Assembly: GCA_041685935.1 (NCBI GenBank)
Contig: JAWLES010000050.1
Location: forward strand, 1 to 13,914
From: JAIPEK01 sp041685935
GTDB taxonomy: Bacteria > Desulfobacterota > Desulfobacteria > Desulfobacterales > Desulfobacteraceae
Direction: 5' to 3'
Length of the DNA: 13,914 bases
In this document: piece by piece, positions 6,961 through 13,354 of the stretch
Position numbering within the stretch: position 1 is the stretch's first letter
Layout: each line of letters begins with the position of its first letter
Notes under the pieces: model-generated
The model's input: the letters and a program-made list of their open reading frames with translations, nothing else
What the model was told of the DNA's origin: nothing
The model's database searches: none
Position numbers and translations under genes: made by a program

Positions 6961-8445
6961 CTAAAATCCCTTAAGGGCTTCCGCCGTATATTTTGCAGTT
7001 GTTCCCAGTTCCATTGTTTCCATTATTTTCAAAGCGATATCCGTGTTGTCGTACATTCCCTGAAACTTTTCACCTTCAATTCCCACTGCAGACGTGGTAA
7101 CAGGCACACCTGTATGCTTGTAGGAAGTCCATGCGATTCCGCCCTTCTGATTAAGAATATGTGTCAGGGTAACGGTCAGGGGATCGTATCCCCCGTACAT
7201 CACGTATGTTCCCGGATCGCCTGAATTGACTTCCTCTTTGTTCATGCTTCTCTGGTAGGCTTCGATGATCCGGGTGATTTCATGGTTGGCAAGCACCATC
7301 GGATCATCCGCGTCCCCTTTGAACTTAAGGCCGAAACAATCCGTAATTCGGGGCTTGATCTCTTCAAAACCCGGAGCGGGATCTTTTTCCTTGAATGAAG
7401 CCACAACCTCGTTGGTAAACTTTCTGAAAGAGACTTTCTGCCCTTTGAGAACCTCAAAACGGGTCTGGTATTTTGTGCCGGCAAACCCCAGGGTCATGCC
7501 GCCGCACTCGTGATCGCCCGTGACCACGATCAGTGTTTCGTCAGGATGCTTTTTGTAAAAATCATATGCCTTTTCAACTGCATTGTTGAACTCTATGGTG
7601 TCCTTGACTGCAGCGGCTGCATCGTTTGCATGGCAGGCCCAGTCGATTTTTCCGCCTTCCACCATCATAAAAAATCCGTTCTCATTGTCCAGAAGCTCGA
7701 TTCCCTTTGCCGTGAACTCGGAAAGGGTAATGTCATTGCTTGTGGTGTCCATCTGGTAGGGGAGCGCACCTGAATTCTGAATCCATTCATTGGTTGCCAG
7801 AACCTTGCCGTCCGCCCGGGTCAATTTTTCAAATCCGGTTCTGTCCCTGACCACCTTGTATCCGCTTTTCCGGATCAGGTCCCAGGCATTGCCCTTGAAA
7901 TCCGCGGCATTGTCTCTCTGGTTCTCCGGGTCTTTGATGGTTCCTCCGCCGAAGTAGTCAAACCCGCTTTCCGCAAGCGCCACATCAATATCGTAGTACT
8001 GCCCGCGCTTGGGGACATGGGCGTAAAAAGATGCAGGGGTAGCATGATCAATTGAGACACTTGACACAATCCCCACCTTCATACCGTTTTCCCTGGCCAT
8101 TTCCGCCAGGGTTTTCACCGGTTTCAGATCCGGGTCCATCCCCACAACCCCGATCCTGGTCTTAATGCCGGATGCCATGGCCGTTCCTGCGGCAGCACTG
8201 CCGGTGATAAACCGGTCAGCAGCATGGGTGGTGGTGATACCCTGGTACGGGAAGGTGTCCACCAGAAGCTTTTGGCCCGTATACTCGTTTGCGGCACTCC
8301 GCTGGGGAATTCCCATACCGTCACCGATAAACAGAAATACATACCTTGGAGCTTTTGCAGCGGCTGATGAAACAAATGCCCCTATCAAAAGCATTGTCAC
8401 GGAAAGGATAAAAAGTTTTTTAAATTGCCTGCTCTTTTTCAACAT
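6961..8445 (-). CDS. phoA: Secreted alkaline phosphatase, PhoA family
   Basis: A 494-residue phosphomonoesterase (PF00245) that releases phosphate from organic phosphoesters in the periplasm or outside the cell. A Sec signal peptide (KK near the start, a hydrophobic core at about 11-25, VSSAAA) is probably cleaved after residue 30. Catalytic residues are visible: D42 in FIGDGMG, nucleophile S83 in TGSAAAGTAMASG, T136 and R147, E263/D268/H272 in VEGGKIDWACHAND, D311/H312 in TGDHECGG, and H444 in KHTGVPV. H134 and W269 occupy the positions of E. coli D153 and K328, the His/Trp type known from other bacterial alkaline phosphatases. G82 replaces the Asp that precedes the nucleophile in E. coli. 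The ATG at 8445 is chosen for its AAGGAG site 7 bases upstream, over an ATG at 8478 that has none and delays the signal peptide. Confidence 0.93.
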   Translation of the reverse strand: MLKKSRQFKKLFILSVTMLLIGAFVSSAAAKAPRYVFLFIGDGMGIPQRSAANEYTGQKLLVDTFPYQGITTTHAADRFITGSAAAGTAMASGIKTRIGVVGMDPDLKPVKTLAEMARENGMKVGIVSSVSIDHATPASFYAHVPKRGQYYDIDVALAESGFDYFGGGTIKDPENQRDNAADFKGNAWDLIRKSGYKVVRDRTGFEKLTRADGKVLATNEWIQNSGALPYQMDTTSNDITLSEFTAKGIELLDNENGFFMMVEGGKIDWACHANDAAAAVKDTIEFNNAVEKAYDFYKKHPDETLIVVTGDHECGGMTLGFAGTKYQTRFEVLKGQKVSFRKFTNEVVASFKEKDPAPGFEEIKPRITDCFGLKFKGDADDPMVLANHEITRIIEAYQRSMNKEEVNSGDPGTYVMYGGYDPLTVTLTHILNQKGGIAWTSYKHTGVPVTTSAVGIEGEKFQGMYDNTDIALKIMETMELGTTAKYTAEALKGF

Positions 8446-8459
8446 GATTTTTCTCCTTT

Positions 8460-8494
8460 GGGTTAGCGTTACTTTCACGCACCGTAACTATCCC
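8460..8494 (-). other. Leader hairpin just upstream of the alkaline phosphatase ribosome site
   Basis: On the minus strand GGGATAGTTAC pairs with GTAACGCTAACCC. This gives an 11-bp stem with one A-A mismatch and a 2-nt bulge around an 11-nt loop. The stem ends directly before the AAAGGAG ribosome site of the phosphatase gene, so it could influence translation, or the DNA dyad could be an operator. Confidence 0.45.
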
Positions 8495-8522
8495 AAACAT
8501 GTTTCAAAAAGATGAAGCTGAG

Positions 8523-8528
8523 ATTATA
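8523..8528 (-). promoter_or_regulatory. Candidate -10 element for the alkaline phosphatase gene
   Basis: A perfect minus-strand TATAAT lies 78 bp before the ATG at 8445. No good -35 hexamer stands 16-18 bp upstream, which would fit an activator-dependent promoter. However, I do not see a convincing Pho box (direct CTGTCAT-like repeats). Phosphate control is therefore not shown by the sequence. Confidence 0.4.
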
Positions 8529-8694
8529 CTTGTGTTAAACAAATGCAAATATTGAAAACCACTACCACGCCAGGCACACATGATCAACCCATATACATTA
8601 TTCCCTGTACGGCGCAATGAGATGCAAGGTAATTTTGAGTCCTTTAAAACTGATGCCTTTATCGATTTAAAACACATCAATCAGATACCGCAAA

Positions 8695-8710
8695 CGGCAC
8701 GCAAATTGCT
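8695..8710 (+). promoter_or_regulatory. Sigma-54 (RpoN) type -24/-12 promoter for the chemoreceptor
   Basis: CGGCACG-CAAA-TTGCT matches the TGGCACG-N4-TTGCW consensus at all but the first base, with the obligatory GG (8696-8697) and GC (8708-8709) exactly 10 bp apart. Transcription would start near 8720, leaving a leader of about 137 nt before the ATG at 8857. Sigma-54 promoters need an enhancer-binding activator and are common for motility and chemotaxis genes in many bacteria. Confidence 0.7.
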
Positions 8711-8762
8711 CTTAAAAAATCTATTCAAATTGTAAGGCCCGCAGCTTAAATGCTGTCAGGAT

Positions 8763-8790
8763 AGTATTTTGTTTACAAAACCAAAATACT
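8763..8790. repeat. AT-rich dyad in the chemoreceptor leader
   Basis: AGTATTTTG (8763-8771) and CAAAATACT (8782-8790) form a perfect 9-bp inverted repeat around a 10-bp centre. It lies about 40-70 bp downstream of the expected sigma-54 start and 66 bp before the start codon. A repressor operator or a weak RNA hairpin are both possible. Confidence 0.5.
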
Positions 8791-8856
8791 TTTAATAAAA
8801 GGATAAAATGAAAACAGGAAATGACAGATTGAAAAATAATAAAAAAAGGAGAAATA

Positions 8857-10956
8857 ATGAAAAAATTCAGGGATTTTAAACTGGGAACAAAACTGATTTG
8901 CGTGTTTCTTGTTGCAGGTGTTGTTCCTCTGGCAGTACTGAGCTTTCTTGCGGTCAGCAACTCAGGCAAGGCCATTTCCGGGCAGGTGTTTAAAGAACTT
9001 GAAGCGGTAAGAGAGATAAAAAAGTATCAGATTGAGTCATTTTTTAAAGAGCAGGCGACCGATATCAATGTACTGGCTGAAATTCCTTTCACCGCCGAAG
9101 CCATAAAGGAAATGGATACGGCATTTGATAAGGAAGGCGGAGTAAAAGGCGGAAACTTCACCGGCGGAACCAAAGGAGAATATAAAGCTCCTGCATCTTA
9201 CCGCAAAGTTCATGAAAAGTATTTTCCAATGTTCAAATACTACATGGAGCAGTACGGGTACTATGACATTTTTCTTATGTGCCCTGATCATGGAGATACT
9301 TTTTTTACAGTTACAAAGGAATCCGACTTCGGAAAAAGAGCAGGCAGAATAGATTCCTCTCTGAGGGATGTATGGAGGGCCGCAGCAAATCAGGGCAAAA
9401 CAGCGATTTCCGACACCAGACCCTATGCTCCGTCCAATGATGCTCCGGCCCAGTTTGTTGCCGCGCCTGTAAAGGAAAACGGTGAAATAATAGGAGTTAT
9501 TGCGCTGCAGCTTTCCATCAGGGAGATAAACAACATCATGCAGGAAAGAAGCGGAATGGGAAAAACAGGAGAAGCTTACCTGGTTGGACCGGACCATCTC
9601 ATGCGGTCGGATTCCTACCTTGATCCTGATAATCACTCGGTAAAGGCCTCCTTTGAAAATCCTGCAGAGGGAAGAGTCGAGACAGAGGCTGCCGAACTTG
9701 CACTTTCAGGAGAAAGCGGGGAAAAAATCATTACAGACTATAACGGAAACACTGTTTTGTCTGCGTACACCCCTGTAAAATTCGGAAACACCACCTGGGC
9801 TCTTTTAACTGAGATTGACAAATCCGAAGCACTTGCGTCCATAAAAAAGCTGGAACTGGAGATTGCAATCATTACCCTTGCAGCTGTATTCTGCATTGTA
9901 ATACTTGCACTGTTTTTCAGCCGATCAATCACCATCCCTGTCAGGAAAGGGGTTGAGATGGCCGGAGCCATGGCCAAGGGTGATCTAACCCAGACCTTGG
10001 ACATCAGGCAGAAGGACGAGATCGGGGAACTAGCAGAATCATTGAATTCCATGTCAGGCAGCTTGAGAAAAATGTTTAAAGACATAGCCAACGGAATCCA
10101 TACCCTGACTTCCTCGGCAACACAGCTGGCAACCGCTTCCGACCAGATCACCTCCAATTCGGAACAGACCGCGGACCGGTCGAGCAGCGTAGCCTCCGCA
10201 GCAGAGGAGATGAGCACCAACATGGGCAATGTGGCTGCAGCCACGGAACAGACTTCAAGCAACATCCAGATGATAGTTTCAGCTGCTGAAGAGATGTCAA
10301 GCACCATCAAGGAAATCGCTGACAATACGGCCAGGGGCAATGAAACCACCTCAGGAGCCGTGGAAAAGGCAAAAGATGTGTCGGTGAAAGTGGATAACCT
10401 GGGAAAAGCTGCTGAAGAGATCAGCAAGGTTACTGAAACCATTTCCGATATTTCAGAGCAGACCAACCTTCTGGCCTTGAACGCCACCATAGAGGCAGCC
10501 AGGGCTGGTGAGGCAGGCAAGGGATTTGCGGTGGTGGCCGGAGAGATAAAGGCGCTGGCCCAGCAGACCGCCGAAGCCACCCGGGATATCGGGGAAAAGA
10601 TCATGGGGGTACAGGAGACCACTTCCGAATCGGTCTCCGCAATTGAGTCTATTGTGGACGTCATTAACGAAATTGATGAGATCGTAAGCACGGTGGCCAC
10701 CTCAATCGAGGAGCAGTCCGCAACCACCAGGGAAATTTCAAACAATGTAAGCCAGGCCGCCTCCGGCGTACAGGAAGTGAATGAAAACGTGAACCAGACT
10801 TCCCAGGTGGCAGGAGAGGTAACCAGGGATGTGGCTGAAGTAAGCAGGGCCGCCGAAGAGATGAACACGGGCAGCTATCAGGTAAACGAGAGCGCAAAAG
10901 AGCTTTCAAAACTCTCTGAAGATCTCAATGAAATGGTGGCAAGGTTCAAACTGTGA
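8857..10956 (+). CDS. Methyl-accepting chemotaxis protein with a large periplasmic sensor domain
   Basis: A 699-residue transmembrane chemoreceptor that signals through CheW/CheA to the flagellar motor. Order: TM1 (about 13-35), a periplasmic ligand-binding region of about 300 residues, TM2 (about 336-355), HAMP (about 356-408) and a cytoplasmic methyl-accepting coiled coil. The coiled-coil tip contains EQTNLLALNATIEAARAGE (from E534), the CheA/CheW contact region. The sensor region, with YYDIFLMCPDHGDTFF and GEAYLVGPDHLMRSDS, is double-Cache-like (dCache_1); the ligand is unknown. The chain ends MVARFKL without a CheR/CheB-tethering pentapeptide. Start: AGGAG five bases before the ATG at 8857. 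The candidate sigma-54 promoter at 8695 points to RpoN control. The tip and Glu/Ala-rich methylation stretches are intact, so it should be functional. Confidence 0.95.
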   Translation: MKKFRDFKLGTKLICVFLVAGVVPLAVLSFLAVSNSGKAISGQVFKELEAVREIKKYQIESFFKEQATDINVLAEIPFTAEAIKEMDTAFDKEGGVKGGNFTGGTKGEYKAPASYRKVHEKYFPMFKYYMEQYGYYDIFLMCPDHGDTFFTVTKESDFGKRAGRIDSSLRDVWRAAANQGKTAISDTRPYAPSNDAPAQFVAAPVKENGEIIGVIALQLSIREINNIMQERSGMGKTGEAYLVGPDHLMRSDSYLDPDNHSVKASFENPAEGRVETEAAELALSGESGEKIITDYNGNTVLSAYTPVKFGNTTWALLTEIDKSEALASIKKLELEIAIITLAAVFCIVILALFFSRSITIPVRKGVEMAGAMAKGDLTQTLDIRQKDEIGELAESLNSMSGSLRKMFKDIANGIHTLTSSATQLATASDQITSNSEQTADRSSSVASAAEEMSTNMGNVAAATEQTSSNIQMIVSAAEEMSSTIKEIADNTARGNETTSGAVEKAKDVSVKVDNLGKAAEEISKVTETISDISEQTNLLALNATIEAARAGEAGKGFAVVAGEIKALAQQTAEATRDIGEKIMGVQETTSESVSAIESIVDVINEIDEIVSTVATSIEEQSATTREISNNVSQAASGVQEVNENVNQTSQVAGEVTRDVAEVSRAAEEMNTGSYQVNESAKELSKLSEDLNEMVARFKL

Positions 10957-11005
10957 CATTATAAGCAAACAAAATGTCAAATCTGTTTTTTTAAACAGCT
11001 TGACA
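10954..11005 (+). other. Overlapping hairpins after the chemoreceptor gene
   Basis: Two competing stems share the segment around 10975-10979. TGACATT (10954-10960, including the stop codon) can pair with AATGTCA (10973-10979). TGTCAA-CTGTTT (10975-10988) can pair with AAACAG-TTGACA (10993-11005) through a 12-bp stem with a TTTT loop and a small internal loop. Neither is followed by a T run, so termination is uncertain. The right arm doubles as the -35 hexamer of the candidate riboswitch promoter. Confidence 0.45.
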
Positions 11006-11028
11006 AAAGTATAACAATCTTTTAATGC
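11000..11028 (+). promoter_or_regulatory. Candidate promoter of the cobalamin riboswitch transcript
   Basis: TTGACA (11000-11005) is a perfect -35. The best-placed -10 at 17 bp is TAATGC (11023-11028), which is weak. The predicted start near 11035 falls just before the P1 stem of the aptamer (11041), which is the position a riboswitch leader needs. Confidence 0.45.
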
Positions 11029-11040
11029 TGGATTAAAAAA

Positions 11041-11201
11041 GTTTCAAGGTGCCGCACGGCTTAATAGGGAACGCCTGTGAAAATCAGGGACGGGCCCGCC
11101 GCTGTAATCGGGGACACGCACCGCACAAAGCCACTGTTAAAACCTAACGGGAAGGCGCGGCTGCAAGGATGATCCGAAAGTCAGAAGACCTGCCTTGAAA
11201 C
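11041..11201 (+). ncRNA. Cobalamin (vitamin B12) riboswitch aptamer
   Basis: The element has a perfect 9-bp closing stem P1, GTTTCAAGG (11041-11049) with CCTTGAAAC (11193-11201). Conserved cobalamin-riboswitch segments occur in the expected order: AATAGGGAACGCC, GACGGGCCCGCCGCTGTAA, the B12-box core AGCCACTG (11129-11136), GGGAAGGCGC and GTCAGAAGACCTGCC near the 3' side. Such aptamers bind adenosyl- or methylcobalamin and repress uptake or synthesis genes. The next genes are a BtuB-like receptor and a BtuF-like binding protein, which fits. An intrinsic terminator follows at 11256-11293, so control is probably at transcription elongation. Confidence 0.95.
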
Positions 11202-11255
11202 GGGCTATGTTTCCCCTGGACAGGAGACATTGCCGGATCCTGAGTAAAAAGGGAC

Positions 11256-11293
11256 ACCCCGGATCGGTTATCAAAACGGTCCGGGGTTTTTTT
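11256..11293 (+). terminator. Riboswitch-controlled intrinsic terminator
   Basis: ACCCCGGA (11256-11263) pairs with TCCGGGGT (11280-11287) around a 16-nt loop, and the stem runs directly into seven T residues (11287-11293). It lies 54 nt after the aptamer and 43 nt before the btuB ATG, the expression-platform position. A copy of CCGGATC at 11233-11239 duplicates 11259-11265 in the left arm and could compete for the right arm as an antiterminator. Confidence 0.88.
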
Positions 11294-11336
11294 GTTTCCC
11301 GGACCAAAATCAATTTTCAACTTTTTTGGAGGGAAA

Positions 11337-13337
11337 ATGAAAAAATCGAATCATTTCAAAGCTCATCCTTTTTTGCACGGGATATGTATCCTGGCATTCT
11401 TTACACTTTTACTGAGCCAGACGGCCCGGGCGGCTGATACCGATCCCGGAGAAGAGCCGGTGGTCATGGACCGCGTCATCGTATCCGTAACCCGGTCCGA
11501 AACTCCGGTTGAAAAAGCGGGCGGCAATTCGGTCACGGTGGTTGACGAGAAAGAGATTGAAACATCCAAAGCAGCCACTGCCAAAGAGATCCTTGATACC
11601 GTACCGGGCATCACCACCACATCCAACGGCGGTCCGGGCACCAAAACATCGGTTTTCATGCGGGGTGCGGATTCCAAGAATACTTTGATCATGATCGACG
11701 GCATCATGGTCAATGACCCGTCCGGCGCCAACCGGGACGCCAACCTTTCCGACATCAACGCTGACAACATTGAACGGATCGAGGTGATCCGGGGGGCCAT
11801 GAGCGTGATGTACGGCAGCAACGCCACTGCAGGGGTCATCAACATCATCACCAAAAAAGGCAAGGGGAAGCCATCGTTCACTGCAAGCGCTGAAACCGGA
11901 TCCTACGGAACGTTCAAGGAAACCGCAGGCGTATCCGGGGCCGTGGACCGCTTCGATTATTCAGCTTCCGCCTCCCGCACCGATATCGACGGGTTCTCCA
12001 TTGCAGATGATGACAATGATGACATCCCCCACAATGGGAATACCGATGAAGAGGACGGGTACGGGAACACCACCCTGTCCGGAAAGGCCGGGATAGACCT
12101 GACGGACAACTTCCGGGTGTCCGGCGCGGTCCGGTACATCGATTCGGAATCCGAACTCGACGACACACACTCGCCCGACGGGTATTCCGGCGACAACTTT
12201 ACAGGATGGCCTTCCACACCGAACCCGACCGGCCCGACCGACAAACGGATCGAATCCGAGCGGATTTTCGGGAAAATCATTGCTGAAAACTCATTCGGGA
12301 ACGGTCTTTTCGATTCAAACCTGTCCTACAGATACTCAAACCATGACCGGAAGGCCTTTAACAACGACGGCACTGAAAATTACGACTATGACGGAACCGT
12401 GGACCATTACGCGTGGCACGGAGATCTCAATTTCGACACCCATACCCTCACGGTGGGGGCCGATTACATGGACGAGTCCATGGAAAGCAAAAGCTCCGGG
12501 ATAGAAGAGGCGGAAGCAGACACACAAAGCGTGTGGGTCCAGGACCAGCTTTTCATCGGGGAAAGCGCCGTAGTAATTGCCGGCGTCCGATATGACGACC
12601 ACGAAAAATTCGGCGGAAAGGCCACGTACCGCCTGGCCCCTTCATACACCTTTGAGAAGTACGACACCACGGTCAGGGCCAGCTTCGGGACCGGTTTCCG
12701 GTCCCCATCCCTGTACGAGCTGTATTCGTCCTACGGCAACACCGCTCTTGATCCGGAGGAGAGCACCGGATGGGACATCGGTGTTGAAAAAGGCTTCATT
12801 AATGATGAGTATACAGTCGGTGTCACCTACTTTGAAACCGATTATGAAGACAAGATCGAGTGGGTGATGACGGATACCATGACCTTTGACGGTGAGTATC
12901 GCAACCTTTCCGGCAAAACCGAAACCAGCGGTGTTGAATCTTTTATCAAATGGGCGCCATCGGACAAGCTCTCCTGCCGTCTTGACTACACCTACACGGA
13001 AACCAGGGACCCGGACGGAAAACGGCTGGTGAGAAGGCCGTATCACAAGGTGAACCTGCACACCAGGTACCGGTTCCTTGAAAAAGGTATTGTCAATGTA
13101 AGCGCCTCGTGGGTGGATGACCGCAAAGCTTCGGAATACGCATTTGACAGGAACGGAAACCCGGTGGGCACACTGAATGACTATTATCTTGTGAACCTTG
13201 CCGCCTCCTGGGATTTCAACAGGCATGTACAGTTGTATGCAAGGATTGACAACCTTCTGGACGAGTACTATGAAGAAGCATTCAGCTACGCCACGGCAGG
13301 GCTGTCCGGGTACATCGGCGTAAAACTGACATACTGA
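11337..13337 (+). CDS. btuB: TonB-dependent outer-membrane cobalamin receptor (BtuB-like)
   Basis: A 666-residue receptor that brings cobalamin across the outer membrane using TonB/ExbBD energy. A Sec signal peptide ends at about residue 32 (TARA-AD), followed by a TonB-box-like strand (DRVIVSVTR, 45-53). The plug domain carries SVFMRGADSKNTLIMIDG and ERIEVIRGAMSVMYGSNA. A beta-barrel follows from about residue 175 and ends in a terminal aromatic residue (VKLTY). An acidic loop, D224-D240 (six D/N in a row, then EED), lies in the first barrel strands, where BtuB binds calcium. The ATG at 11337 has GGAGGG just upstream; an earlier in-frame TTG at 11292 lies in the terminator T run and is rejected. 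Cobalamin as ligand rests mainly on the upstream riboswitch and the btuF-like neighbour. Confidence 0.9.
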   Translation: MKKSNHFKAHPFLHGICILAFFTLLLSQTARAADTDPGEEPVVMDRVIVSVTRSETPVEKAGGNSVTVVDEKEIETSKAATAKEILDTVPGITTTSNGGPGTKTSVFMRGADSKNTLIMIDGIMVNDPSGANRDANLSDINADNIERIEVIRGAMSVMYGSNATAGVINIITKKGKGKPSFTASAETGSYGTFKETAGVSGAVDRFDYSASASRTDIDGFSIADDDNDDIPHNGNTDEEDGYGNTTLSGKAGIDLTDNFRVSGAVRYIDSESELDDTHSPDGYSGDNFTGWPSTPNPTGPTDKRIESERIFGKIIAENSFGNGLFDSNLSYRYSNHDRKAFNNDGTENYDYDGTVDHYAWHGDLNFDTHTLTVGADYMDESMESKSSGIEEAEADTQSVWVQDQLFIGESAVVIAGVRYDDHEKFGGKATYRLAPSYTFEKYDTTVRASFGTGFRSPSLYELYSSYGNTALDPEESTGWDIGVEKGFINDEYTVGVTYFETDYEDKIEWVMTDTMTFDGEYRNLSGKTETSGVESFIKWAPSDKLSCRLDYTYTETRDPDGKRLVRRPYHKVNLHTRYRFLEKGIVNVSASWVDDRKASEYAFDRNGNPVGTLNDYYLVNLAASWDFNRHVQLYARIDNLLDEYYEEAFSYATAGLSGYIGVKLTY

Positions 13338-13354
13338 TTGAAAGGAGAAACCTT

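Larger units (their letters stand above)
8446..8856. other. Divergent regulatory region between phosphatase and chemoreceptor, 411 bp
   Basis: No gene is supported here. The region holds the phosphatase leader hairpin (8460-8494) and its -10 element (8523-8528) on the minus strand. On the plus strand it holds a sigma-54 type promoter (8695-8710) and an AT-rich dyad (8763-8790) for the chemoreceptor. The stretch 8530-8690 shows no clear repeat that I would call an enhancer-binding site. Confidence 0.6.
10957..11336. other. Intergenic and leader region between chemoreceptor and btuB, 380 bp
   Basis: No gene is supported here. In order it contains the overlapping hairpins (10954-11005), a candidate promoter (11000-11028), a cobalamin riboswitch aptamer (11041-11201), a linker and an intrinsic terminator (11256-11293). 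The btuB ribosome site GGAGGG lies at 11328-11333. Confidence 0.8.

Noticed and set aside
8808..8879. A 23-codon frame overlapping the chemoreceptor start, preceded by GGAT.
   Set aside because: It could be a leader peptide, but it is Lys/Asn-rich, lies in AT-rich DNA where such frames arise by chance, and its ribosome site is weak.
9738..10868. Long minus-strand open frame (376 codons) opposite the chemoreceptor gene.
   Set aside because: It is antisense to the conserved methyl-accepting domain. Its Ser/Ala/Val-rich product shows no recognisable fold, and the plus-strand frame fully explains the codon pattern.
11292..11336. N-terminal extension of the BtuB-like gene from a TTG at 11292.
   Set aside because: The start lies inside the terminator T run and would put extra residues before the signal peptide. 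The ATG at 11337 has GGAGGG upstream.
11363..11881. Minus-strand open frame opposite the BtuB-like gene, and further ones near 12642-13226 and 13286-13813.
   Set aside because: They are antisense shadows of well-supported coding sequence, with no ribosome sites or recognisable domains.
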